DNA from: Verrucomicrobiota bacterium
Lineage (GTDB): Bacteria; Verrucomicrobiota; Verrucomicrobiia; Chthoniobacterales; UBA10450
Assembly: GCA_003218135.1 (NCBI GenBank)
Contig: QHNQ01000019.1
Coordinates: 1-36,896 of the forward strand
Direction: 5' to 3'
Length of the DNA: 36,896 nt
Shown piece after piece: positions 15,683 to 22,929 of the stretch. The translations under genes were made by a program, and so were the position numbers. The notes under the pieces were generated by a model that was not told where the DNA came from, searched no databases, and worked only from the letters and a program-made list of their open reading frames with translations. Positions within the stretch are counted from its first letter, which is position 1; each line of letters starts with the position of its first letter.

Positions 15683-15711
15683 ATCTGTGTTTTATCTGTG
15701 TTCATCTGTGG
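15635..15711. repeat. CTGTGTT/AACACAG-type inverted repeat at the YfhO 5' end
   Basis: The left arm at 15635-15662 begins CCACTGATTAACACGGAT and ends CACAGAT. The right arm at 15683-15711 is ATCTGTGTT, then TTATCTGTGTT, then CATCTGTGG. They are imperfect reverse complements (about three quarters matching) around a 20-nt spacer. On the minus strand the left arm encodes the first residues after the putative start (VKIRVNQW), so the repeat reaches into the gene. Confidence 0.75.
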
Positions 15712-15726
15712 CTAGAAAGGTTTTGT

Positions 15727-16683
15727 CTAAAGGACGACCGGCTTTCCCTCAGTCATCACAAGAACCTTTTCCTCGACGCCATGTTCGCGAGCGGCGGCAA
15801 GGAGACGTTGCGGCGGCTCGTGAAGCGGTTCGAAGCCGAGGCGAAATGTCCCGTAATGCATCGGGATCAAAGTGTCGGCACGAAGCTCTAGGAATGCCTT
15901 AACCGCTTCCTCAGGGTTCATGTGAACTTCGCGGCCTGTGGGCGCTTCGTAAGCGCCAATGGGGAGCAGCGCGACATCGATCTTGTGGCGGTCGCCGATT
16001 TCCTTGAACCCGGGAAAGTAAGCGCTGTCGCCGCAATGAAAAATCGTGCGACCGTTTGAAGCGATCACGAACCCGCCGAAATCGCGATGCAAATCCGCCA
16101 GGAAACGGGCGCCCCAGTGGTGACAGGGGGTGAGAGAAATCTTAAGCGGCCCGAGTTCGACCGTCTGCCAGTAATCGAGCTCGTGCACAATATGAAAGCC
16201 CAGATCATGGACGAGGTTTCCTACGCCCATCGGTACAACAATCGGTTGATCCGCCGCAACGCGTCGCAGTGTGCGCCGGTCGAGGTGATCGAAGTGGGCA
16301 TGGGTGACGAGGACAAAATCAATCGAAGGCAAATGATGAATTTCGAAACCTGGTTGTTTCAACCGCTTGATGACCTTGAGCCATTTCGACCAAATCGGGT
16401 CGATCAAAATGTTGACCTCGTGGGTTTGGATGAGAAACGACGCGTGGCCGATCCACGTAATGCAGATCTCGCCGTCTCGAATCTTTGGGAATTGCGGAGC
16501 CGCGGGACCTCCAGAGCGCTTCACGAAAAGCGACGGGATCAACACGCTCGTGAGAAAATTGCGTTTGTGCCAGTCCGCTCGCGGACGCAGCCGGACGCGC
16601 GTGGAACGTTTTACAGGTGCGCCGTCTCGTGACGTCTGCCGAACAATGTTTCGCCGGCTCTTTTTCGGAAATCGAATTGGCAC
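15727..16683 (-). CDS. MBL-fold metal-dependent hydrolase (NAPE-PLD/UlaG-like)
   Basis: This is a metallo-beta-lactamase-fold hydrolase of 318 residues, starting at GTG 16683. The first 45 residues are very basic (MPIRFPKKSRRNIVRQTSR). The core shows WIGHASFLIQ (77-86), ILIDPIWSK, the metal motif THAHFDHLD (HAHFDH at 128-133), TPCHHWGARFLADLHRDFGGFVI, GDSAYFPGF and LLPIGAYEP-like LLPIGAYEAP. This order is typical of the N-acyl-phosphatidylethanolamine phospholipase D-like subgroup, so a phospholipid-related substrate is possible. The general UlaG-like annotation is safer. The gene ends just beyond the repeat at the YfhO 5' end; both genes run leftward. The long basic N-terminus may be over-extended, since no good ATG is available. 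Confidence 0.88.
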   Translation of the reverse strand: MPIRFPKKSRRNIVRQTSRDGAPVKRSTRVRLRPRADWHKRNFLTSVLIPSLFVKRSGGPAAPQFPKIRDGEICITWIGHASFLIQTHEVNILIDPIWSKWLKVIKRLKQPGFEIHHLPSIDFVLVTHAHFDHLDRRTLRRVAADQPIVVPMGVGNLVHDLGFHIVHELDYWQTVELGPLKISLTPCHHWGARFLADLHRDFGGFVIASNGRTIFHCGDSAYFPGFKEIGDRHKIDVALLPIGAYEAPTGREVHMNPEEAVKAFLELRADTLIPMHYGTFRLGFEPLHEPPQRLLAAAREHGVEEKVLVMTEGKPVVL

Positions 16684-16705
16684 AGTCTTAAAAGAATATG
16701 AGACA

Positions 16706-16803
16706 GTTAGAACGGTTAAAAGCGTTAAAAAAGTTCAAAAATCTATTCGCGTGCGACCTTTTTAACGTTCTAGCTTTGTAACCTTTTTAACCTTGTAACC
16801 TTC
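16706..16803. repeat. GTTAAAA/TTTTAAC intergenic repeat
   Basis: The left part (16706-16740) has GTTAGAACGGTTAAAAGCG and TTAAAAAAGTTC. The right part (16758-16803) has CTTTTTAACGTTCTAGC, TTTGTAACC, TTTTTAACC and TTGTAACC. The two parts are roughly reverse complementary (GTTAGAACG..TTAAAAG against CTTTTTAACGTTCTAGC), forming a long A/T-rich hairpin between the divergently transcribed MBL hydrolase and DUF1460 genes. It resembles the element at 34100-34159. Confidence 0.75.
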
Positions 16804-16830
16804 TCCATCTCGCGTTGAGTTACCTGTATC

Positions 16831-17718
16831 ATGCGAATGTGGAGAGCTCTTGTTCCGCTCTATTTAATCTGTTCAATGGCATTTGGATCCGAATCGCGAT
16901 TGCCATTTAACACGGTTTTTAAGGGTCAGGAGCAATTCAATCGTCTGGTTGCAAAAGCCAAAGCGGGCAATTGGAAAGGTTTGCCGATTGGGGAACGAAC
17001 CGCTGCAGTTGGGCAAGCATTGGTTGGAACGCGGTACAAACATTTTACTCTGGAAATTGATAACCGAATCGAGTCGCCATCTGTGAATTTTCAGGGGATG
17101 GATTGCTGGACCTTTTTCGAGATTGCAGTTGGCTTCGCCCGAATGCTCAACGAGCCCGAATCGAACTGGACGCCGGAGCGCCTGCTTTATTACATCGAGT
17201 TGGACCGATATCGCGGCGGTCAATGCACAGGCGAATATCTCTCGCGCCTGCATTACTTGGAAGACTGGCTGCGCGACAACAATCGCCGCGGTCTGGTAGA
17301 GGATCTGACTCGCGACCTCGGCGGGCGCAGCGTCCCACATTCGGCGCGCGAGATGAGCACTGGCTGGCGGCATTACCGTTATCTGGCCGCGAACCGGTCG
17401 TTGCTCGGTCCGCTTGGACGAATGGAAGCGAATGTTTCATCGCTGCCGCTCTATCAAATTCCAAAAAGCCAGGTCGCAGCCATTGAGCCGAAACTCCGAA
17501 GCGGCGATATCATCGGCGTCATTTCGCGGGAGCGAAATGGACTTTATTCGACCGCGCATGTCGGCCTGGCATTGCGCACGAGTGACGGCGTGCTGCATTT
17601 CATGCACGCTTCCTCCCCCAGCAATTACGGCCGCGTCGTCATCGACGACGAGCTCTCGAAGTATCTGTATCGCTACCGCTCCGATAGCGGGATATTGGTC
17701 GGGCGACCACAGCGATAG
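16831..17718 (+). CDS. DUF1460 (N-acetylmuramoyl-L-alanine amidase-like) exported protein
   Basis: DUF1460 proteins have an NlpC/P60-related cysteine peptidase fold and are thought to act on peptidoglycan peptides. The protein has 295 residues from ATG 16831, with a short hydrophobic leader (MRMWRALVPLYLICSMAFGS) suggesting export. The catalytic Cys is C92 in QGMDCWTFFE and the probable catalytic His is H243 in YSTAHVGLAL. The conserved segment HASSPSNYGRVVIDDELSKYL lies near the C-terminus, a hallmark of the family. Another possible start is the ATG two codons downstream. The gene stands alone between a GTTAAAA repeat and the ABC importer operon, starting 69 bp before the binding protein's ATG. 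Together with the NlpC/P60 protein at 1965-2879 it gives the window two wall-peptide hydrolases. Confidence 0.9.
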   Translation: MRMWRALVPLYLICSMAFGSESRLPFNTVFKGQEQFNRLVAKAKAGNWKGLPIGERTAAVGQALVGTRYKHFTLEIDNRIESPSVNFQGMDCWTFFEIAVGFARMLNEPESNWTPERLLYYIELDRYRGGQCTGEYLSRLHYLEDWLRDNNRRGLVEDLTRDLGGRSVPHSAREMSTGWRHYRYLAANRSLLGPLGRMEANVSSLPLYQIPKSQVAAIEPKLRSGDIIGVISRERNGLYSTAHVGLALRTSDGVLHFMHASSPSNYGRVVIDDELSKYLYRYRSDSGILVGRPQR

Positions 17719-17787
17719 TCTCAATTTGTTTTTTGCTTCGAGGCTTGATTGTTGCGCCGAGCCACCGGCAAGATCAACACTCGCACA

Positions 17788-18750
17788 ATGAGAATCTGCA
17801 AGCTCTTGTTATCGATCTCGCTGTGGTTTGCAGGAGCTGCCTTTGCTTTTGCCGAAACGAAGATTCGCGTTGGCCATTTTCCAAACATCACGCACGCGCA
17901 AGGCGTGGTTGCACATGCGCTATCCCGCCAGGGCAAGGGTTGGTTCGAGCAACGGCTTGGACCGGGAACCAAGATCGAATGGTTTATCTACAACGCCGGC
18001 CCGAGCGCGATGGAGGCGATCTTTGCGAGTTCGATTGATCTAACATATGTCGGTCCCGGACCGGCGCTCAATGCTTATACGAAATCCAACGGGGAAGAGA
18101 TTCGGCTAATCGCCGGCGCGGCCAACGGCGGAGCGGGCTTGGTTGTTCAGCCGGATGCAAATTTGAAGGCAGCCGCCGATTTTCGAGGCAAGAAAATCGC
18201 CACGCCGCAATTAGGGAATACGCAGGACATTTCCTGCCGGGCATGGCTGACAGACGGCGGACTAAAAATTACTCAACTCGGCGGGGATGCACAGGTGATT
18301 CCAACACAAAATCCGGATCAGTTGGGGCTTTTTAAAGCGAAAAGGATCGACGGAGTTTGGACCGTGGAACCCTGGCTAGGTCGCCTTGAGCAGGAGGCAT
18401 CCGGCAAAGTGATCGTCGAAGAAAAGGATGTGGCAACGACAATCCTGGTTTCAAGTGTGAAATTTCTGAAGGAAAAGCGCGACCTGGCGAAAAAATTCGC
18501 GCAAGCACATGCGGAATTGACGGACTGGATTTCAAAAAATCCGGAAGAAGCGCAACGATTGATTAAGGCCGAACTGCTCGAAGAGACGAAGAGCGACATG
18601 AGCCCACAACTGATCGCCGCGGCATGGAAGCGCATTGTGCTTACGGCGGAAACACCACGTGCCTCGGTGGAAAAATTTATGCAGAACTCGGTCAGAGCCG
18701 GTTTCATCAAAACAGCGCCTGATCTTTCCAAGCTATTTGAAACTCCCTGA
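17788..18750 (+). CDS. ABC importer substrate-binding protein (NitT/TauT/SsuA family)
   Basis: This is the periplasmic solute receptor of an ABC importer for sulfonate-, taurine- or nitrate-like compounds; the exact ligand cannot be read. From ATG 17788 the protein has 320 residues with a clear signal peptide (MRICKLLLSISLWFAGAAFAFA, cleavage after AFA). The mature start TKIRVGHFPNITHAQ and the later segments YNAGPSAMEAIFASSIDLTYVGPGPALNAY and RGKKIATPQLGNTQDISCRAWL are typical of the SsuA/NMT1 fold. An upstream TTG (17749) would spoil the signal peptide, so ATG is preferred. The TGA stop overlaps the ATG of the ATPase by one base (TGATG), so the three importer genes form one tightly coupled operon. 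Confidence 0.92.
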   Translation: MRICKLLLSISLWFAGAAFAFAETKIRVGHFPNITHAQGVVAHALSRQGKGWFEQRLGPGTKIEWFIYNAGPSAMEAIFASSIDLTYVGPGPALNAYTKSNGEEIRLIAGAANGGAGLVVQPDANLKAAADFRGKKIATPQLGNTQDISCRAWLTDGGLKITQLGGDAQVIPTQNPDQLGLFKAKRIDGVWTVEPWLGRLEQEASGKVIVEEKDVATTILVSSVKFLKEKRDLAKKFAQAHAELTDWISKNPEEAQRLIKAELLEETKSDMSPQLIAAAWKRIVLTAETPRASVEKFMQNSVRAGFIKTAPDLSKLFETP

Positions 18751-19562
18751 TGTCCCTCCAAGAAGAGCTGCAGGGTCCGCCGCCGGCGAAACTCATTGTC
18801 GATCATATTTCGAAATGGTTTCGCCAAAAACGACAGACTGTGCACGCGCTGGATGATGTCTCGCTGGAAGTCGAGGAAGGCGAATTCATCGTTATCGTCG
18901 GGCCGAGCGGCTGCGGAAAATCGACGCTGCTCGATATCATCGCCGGTTTGGAAAGACCGGACAAAGGACGAGTGCTGGCAGACAATCAACCGGTGATCGG
19001 ACCAGGGCGGCACCGACTGGTCATGTTTCAGGAATCCGCGCTATTTCCGTGGCTGAATACGTTCGGCAACGTCATGTTCGGTTTGAAGTTGAAACCCGGT
19101 TTACGGAACCGGGAACGGCGCGAGGTCGCGAAATTTTTTCTTCATCTGGTGGGCCTTGAGAAGTTCATGGAAGCTAACGTGCACCAGCTCTCCGGCGGCA
19201 TGAAACAGCGGGTCGCCCTCGCGCGAGCACTCGCGCCAAACCCGCGCGTGCTGCTGATGGACGAACCGTTTGCCGCGCTCGATGCCATGACACGCGAACA
19301 ACTTTACGGCGACATCCAACAGATTTGGCAAAAACGGCGTAAGACGATCATCTTCGTCACTCACAACGTCCGTGAGGCCGCATGCTTGGCGGATCGGGTC
19401 GTGATCATGTCGCCCACGCCGGGACGCATTCGGGAAATCTTTGAAGTGAATCTGCCGCGACCGCGCGATTTCAACAGCATCGAAATTGCCCGGCACGCGT
19501 CGCAATTGACGGCAGCGCTGAAAGGTTACCTTGCGCCGGAACCGGCATTAGGCGTGGAATGA
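18750..19562 (+). CDS. ABC importer ATP-binding protein (SsuB/TauB/NrtD-like)
   Basis: This is the cytoplasmic ATPase that powers the importer. The protein has 270 residues. Walker A is GPSGCGKST (about 52-60), the Q-loop is VMFQESALFPWL, the signature is LSGGMKQRVALARAL (about 147-161) and Walker B is VLLMDEPFAALD (about 167-178), followed by the H-loop FVTHNVREA. The Q-loop and the phrase RIREIFEVNLPRPRD near the C-terminus are typical of the nitrate/sulfonate/taurine group. The start overlaps the binding-protein stop by one base. The last four bases overlap the permease start (ATGA). Confidence 0.95.
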   Translation: MSLQEELQGPPPAKLIVDHISKWFRQKRQTVHALDDVSLEVEEGEFIVIVGPSGCGKSTLLDIIAGLERPDKGRVLADNQPVIGPGRHRLVMFQESALFPWLNTFGNVMFGLKLKPGLRNRERREVAKFFLHLVGLEKFMEANVHQLSGGMKQRVALARALAPNPRVLLMDEPFAALDAMTREQLYGDIQQIWQKRRKTIIFVTHNVREAACLADRVVIMSPTPGRIREIFEVNLPRPRDFNSIEIARHASQLTAALKGYLAPEPALGVE

Positions 19563-20326
19563 GAAGAACCTTGCTCGCAGTTTTATTTTTCGTCGCGCTA
19601 GTCGCGATTTGGGCGGCCTTGGTGCACGCAAAGATTTGGTCGCCAGTTTTGCTGCCTTCCCCGCGCAGCGTTATGGATTACCTCACTAGCTCCGCACGTG
19701 ATGGCACGCTCTTCAGCGCATCGGGCGTCACATTGCGGCGTTTGCTCGTCGGATATTTCATCGGGCTCGCAATCGGGCTCCCGCTTGGGCTGCTGACTGC
19801 ATCTTTGACATTTGCCGAAGACACGGTGGGCGTGCTCGCCCTCGGCCTGCAAACATTGCCGAGCGTTTGCTGGGTCCCCCTGGCGTTGCTGTGGTTCGGA
19901 CAAACCGAGGGCGCGATGCTCTTCGTCGTTATCATGGGAACGGTCTGGTCAGTAGTGATCGCCACTGATACCGGAGTACGCACGATTTCACCGATCTTTG
20001 CGCGCGCAGCGCGAACGATGGGCTCGGGGCCATTGCATCGGTGGATCCACGTGATTTTACCGGCATCACTGCCGCATTTGATCAGCGGAATGAAACAGGG
20101 CTGGGCATTTGCCTGGCGCTCACTGATGGCCGCGGAAATTTACGTCACGATCCTGACCGGCTTTGGCCTCGGCCATTTGCTTCATTATGGTCGCGAATTA
20201 AACGCGATGGACCAGGTCATCGGCATTATGCTGGTGATCGTGGTCATTGGTTTGCTGGCGGACAAAATCTTATTCTCGCCCTGGGAACGCTTCTTGCATC
20301 GGCGTTGGGGCACCGGCAGAACATAA
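19559..20326 (+). CDS. ABC importer permease (SsuC/TauC-like)
   Basis: This is the inner-membrane channel of the importer. The protein has 255 residues with about six hydrophobic helices. The cytoplasmic EAA-type loop that docks to the ATPase is visible as AARTMGSGPLHRWIHVILPASLPHLISG in the second half (described by its ends AARTMGS and PASLPHLISG, about residues 142-170). The start ATGA overlaps the ATPase stop. The order binding protein, ATPase, permease is common for the family. The operon ends here; the next gene, a sulfotransferase, points the other way, 74 bp downstream, with no obvious terminator between. Confidence 0.94.
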   Translation: MRRTLLAVLFFVALVAIWAALVHAKIWSPVLLPSPRSVMDYLTSSARDGTLFSASGVTLRRLLVGYFIGLAIGLPLGLLTASLTFAEDTVGVLALGLQTLPSVCWVPLALLWFGQTEGAMLFVVIMGTVWSVVIATDTGVRTISPIFARAARTMGSGPLHRWIHVILPASLPHLISGMKQGWAFAWRSLMAAEIYVTILTGFGLGHLLHYGRELNAMDQVIGIMLVIVVIGLLADKILFSPWERFLHRRWGTGRT

Positions 20327-20400
20327 GCATTCGCCTGGGAGCACGCTTCTGCGGCAGGCAACGCTTGCGTTTCAATCAGCCTGCACAGCCGGCGCGCAGG

Positions 20401-21342
20401 TTAGTAGCCAAACCGAACATCAAGTTCCGCCAACGCGTCCGCGGCGTATTTCTGATCTTCGCAGGAAAGATATTCACGGTATCCGCCGACCTTTCCGCGG
20501 CGCACCTTGAACGACTCAGGATCGCGCACGTCGCCCGGACGCAGGATCTTTGAATCAAAAGCACCCGCCGCCTCGAGTTTTTGCATGTTTTCGAAACCGG
20601 CAAACTTAAGCGCCTCCTCAAAGATCGTGATATCAGGCGTCGATTCGCCGAGCAGGGCGAGCAAGTCTCGGAAATGTTCTGCCGGCGAAGCGCGAACGGC
20701 TTCGTATCGGATCAGGGTGAAATTGTCGCGGCGCGAGAATTCATTGAGCCAATCGTTCATCGCATTGACGATTGCACGCACCCCGAATCTTTCATCGCGC
20801 AGCAGGTCGCTGACACCTTTTTGCTTAAGGTCAACTGGAGCATTGGGATCGCGCCTCGTTATCTGCAAATACAGAGAAACGAAACAATCGCGCGGGTCCC
20901 GCACCAGCAAAATGATCTTTGCCCGGCTAAGCTCCGTTCGCGGCACGAGATATTTGCCTCTCAGTCTATCCCAGAGACCGCCTTTGGTCCGGTGTTCGAA
21001 CAGATCGTGAGAAAATATCAGGCGGGGAACACGCGGGTCGCGATAACGTTCCGGCCGTAGAGTGAATTCAAGGCCGAAGCGCTTGCAGAAGTAAGCGCAA
21101 ACGAACGCGCGGAGCCAGGTGCGTCCACTTTTTGGGACCGAAACGATAATTGCATCCCCACCCGACAATTCGGACGCACGACTGCTGAAATTGCGACGAG
21201 TCCATCGCGGCGATGGTCGCCACCATTGAAAGAGCCACGCAGCCTTATCCGATGACGCCGGTGGGCGGCGATTCTCCTTGTGAGCCGACACTCCCTCCGG
21301 CTGGGCTCCGGCCAAAGATTCAGATGTGATTTCGATTGCCAT
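20401..21342 (-). CDS. Sulfotransferase-domain protein
   Basis: Sulfotransferases move a sulfonate group from PAPS to hydroxyl or amino acceptors. The 313-residue protein starts at ATG 21342. The 5'-phosphosulfate loop is PKSGRTW (70-76), and the 3'-phosphate-binding segment is VRDPRDCFVSLY (147-158). The C-terminal RRGKVGGYREYL corresponds to the RKGxxGDW-type PAPS motif, with Gly-Tyr in place of Asp-Trp. The first 55 residues are polar and poorly conserved. The acceptor is unknown; extracellular glycans or lipids are common for bacterial members. The gene converges with the sulfonate/nitrate-type importer, an adjacency that may be meaningful for sulfur handling or may be chance. Confidence 0.88.
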   Translation of the reverse strand: MAIEITSESLAGAQPEGVSAHKENRRPPASSDKAAWLFQWWRPSPRWTRRNFSSRASELSGGDAIIVSVPKSGRTWLRAFVCAYFCKRFGLEFTLRPERYRDPRVPRLIFSHDLFEHRTKGGLWDRLRGKYLVPRTELSRAKIILLVRDPRDCFVSLYLQITRRDPNAPVDLKQKGVSDLLRDERFGVRAIVNAMNDWLNEFSRRDNFTLIRYEAVRASPAEHFRDLLALLGESTPDITIFEEALKFAGFENMQKLEAAGAFDSKILRPGDVRDPESFKVRRGKVGGYREYLSCEDQKYAADALAELDVRFGY

Positions 21343-21417
21343 TCGGGTCGCTCGCGGAACACTCAGGCAGTTGCATGAAACCGCAAAACGAGCTACTTAT
21401 TCAAGCACAATTTTGCA

Positions 21418-21773
21418 GGGGGCGCACTGGCTTCGACTCATCGTTGGAAGCGCAGGCGGCATGTCGAGGACGGTTCGTTGGCCTCGTTAAAAACCGGACC
21501 AAAACAAATAAACGCAGATCACCAAGATCTCGCTCTCGCGGCTTAATTGACCGTGACGTTTGGAGTTGGACGCCTGCTACGGCGCCAAACGTGGACAGCA
21601 GGCTAATCAAACGGCGGAGCGACCGCGCCGGATGGTGAAGGAAATTCGTGGACGCTCGGGAGCCGGCAGTGTGCCGGTGCATGGCTTGGCTCCTCAGAAT
21701 TTATCGCCGGATAAACATGTAGATGTTTGCGTCGATAGCGACGAGGACAGGGGTTCAACTCCCCTCGCCTCCA
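21418..21773 (+). ncRNA. ssrA: tmRNA (ssrA), trans-translation RNA
   Basis: tmRNA frees stalled ribosomes by acting as a tRNA-Ala mimic and then as an mRNA for a degradation tag. The 5' end GGGGGCG (21418-21424) pairs with CGCCTCC (21766-21772), one G-U, to form the 7-bp acceptor stem. It is followed by GGCTTCGACT, a hallmark of the tmRNA 5' domain. The T arm is AGGGG (21749-21753), TTCAACT, CCCCT (21761-21765). The discriminator is A21773; the CCA end is not encoded, as only one C follows. The length of 356 nt is normal. Short open frames crossing this region are not genes. SmpB is not in the window. Confidence 0.93.
21514..21546 (+). other. tmRNA tag-peptide reading frame
   Basis: Reading from GCA at 21514, the frame encodes ADHQDLALAA and stops at TAA 21544-21546. 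The ten-residue length and the ALAA end match known tags such as the E. coli ANDENYALAA, in which the C-terminal ALAA is recognised by ClpXP. The exact resume codon is inferred from this similarity. Confidence 0.85.
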
Positions 21774-21823
21774 CTTTCGCTCTTCGAGCGAAAGTGTCCG
21801 CCGTAGTCTTGGCGAAGGCGGAC
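21773..21823. repeat. Double hairpin immediately after tmRNA
   Basis: ACTTTCGCTC (21773-21782), loop TTC and GAGCGAAAGT (21786-21795) form a perfect 10-bp stem that begins at the tmRNA discriminator base. GTCCGCC (21796-21802) and GGCGGAC (21817-21823) form a second perfect stem. There is no T-tract. It may act in 3'-end formation or may be a dispersed repeat. Confidence 0.75.
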
Positions 21824-21838
21824 GGGCACCTAGCCGTC

Positions 21839-22822
21839 TCACTGCCCAGCGGATTTCAGCCATTCACTCCAAAGCTGCGGTCGGCCGTTAGGATTTGCAC
21901 GCGCATACTCGTAAAACGCGCGCACAAACGCGGCACGCTCTGCTGCGTAAGGCGCCTTCCAGTTTCCGGGTTCATTCGGCTGGAGCACATCATAGCCGTT
22001 ACTCAGAATTTTTTGACGCCCTACAAGGTCGTCGAGCGACACGCGATTGGCGTTTCGCAGGATGTCAAAAAGCACCATGAACGTCGTCGTGCGACCGAGA
22101 CCCGCTTCGCAATGGAAATGCGCCCAGGCATTTTCTGAAAGCGCGCGAACCGCGAGAACAAATCGGTCCACTTCATCATCGAGCGGTCGCGTGTGGTCGG
22201 TGACGGTGATGCGGACATAACTCGCGCCAGCGCGTTGGACAACATCGCGCTCAATGCTCGCACGCTCGACTGTCACCTGTTGCGGTGGAACGGAATTGCC
22301 GTTGCCGTGTTTCACCGGGTGGCCCGGCCGAACATCAAGTTTGCTCCCAGGCTTAAGCGATGCTACTCGCGCAGTTTCATCGGCCTCAACATCGCTCTGA
22401 CTTCGACCTACATTCGCCCAGTCGCGTGACGCATACCAGCTAACCGGAAGGTCGTTCACGAATATGTGCGTTTCCTGTCGCAAATCGAAGACCGTCACCG
22501 GACCGCGAGTTCGCGCCAGCAAAAGTTTCAGACCTTTAGGAGTAAACTCGCCGCTGCCCGACGCGCGCAGATTCCTCAAGCCTGTTGTCACAGGCGCTTC
22601 ACTTTTGTTCGCTTCGAGCGGCTCGTCGGTTGTGCGGAAGTTTCGTGGCAGGGCGTTCGCTAGCTTGAGGTCAATGTCCCAGATTCCGACTGCCGAATCG
22701 GCATCGGCAGGGCGAACTGGCGGATCCTTCTGCACAAGTGTCGCTCCCAGAAGAGCTGCTGGAATCAAGATTAAACTGAATACCGTTAAGCGCCTGCTGC
22801 GCGGACGAACAAAAGCAGTCAT
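21839..22822 (-). CDS. Cysteine phytase-like (PTP-like inositol polyphosphatase), membrane-anchored or exported
   Basis: PTP-like phytases remove phosphates from inositol hexakisphosphate. From ATG 22822 the protein has 327 residues. A basic stretch then hydrophobic helix (RPRSRRLTVFSLILIPAALLGATL, residues 6-29) suggests a signal anchor. The catalytic loop is HCEAGLGRTT with Cys238 and Arg244. The preceding TDHTRP carries the probable general acid Asp209. The segment FDLRQETHIFVNDLPVSWY (residues 112-130), with ASRDWANVGRSQ after it, closely recalls the Selenomonas enzyme PhyAsr as I remember it. The segment WSEWLKSAG near the end also recalls PhyAsr. An upstream TTG at 22900 is unlikely to be the start. 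It is divergent from mutS, with a 16-bp palindrome between. Confidence 0.9.
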   Translation of the reverse strand: MTAFVRPRSRRLTVFSLILIPAALLGATLVQKDPPVRPADADSAVGIWDIDLKLANALPRNFRTTDEPLEANKSEAPVTTGLRNLRASGSGEFTPKGLKLLLARTRGPVTVFDLRQETHIFVNDLPVSWYASRDWANVGRSQSDVEADETARVASLKPGSKLDVRPGHPVKHGNGNSVPPQQVTVERASIERDVVQRAGASYVRITVTDHTRPLDDEVDRFVLAVRALSENAWAHFHCEAGLGRTTTFMVLFDILRNANRVSLDDLVGRQKILSNGYDVLQPNEPGNWKAPYAAERAAFVRAFYEYARANPNGRPQLWSEWLKSAGQ

Positions 22823-22861
22823 AATACTTGCACCTGATTTGACGTAAACACTGTAAGCCGG

Positions 22862-22877
22862 GCAAGAAATTTCTTGC
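22862..22877. promoter_or_regulatory. Perfect 16-bp palindrome in the phytase/mutS divergent gap
   Basis: GCAAGAAATTTCTTGC is a perfect palindrome, centred about 48 bp upstream of the phytase-like ATG (22822) and about 60 bp upstream of mutS (22930). It could be a binding site for a dimeric regulator. No regulator gene is adjacent, so the role is inferred from symmetry and position only. Confidence 0.5.
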
Positions 22878-22929
22878 TGACTTATATTCCAAACTCGCAA
22901 TTCGCATAGCCTGATTTAATTCTGAGTTG

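Noticed and set aside
21401-22138. Open frames on both strands across 21401-22138 that could be taken as small proteins
   Set aside because: They cover the tmRNA and the 3' part of the phytase-like gene; RNA structure and the antisense gene explain the sequence better.
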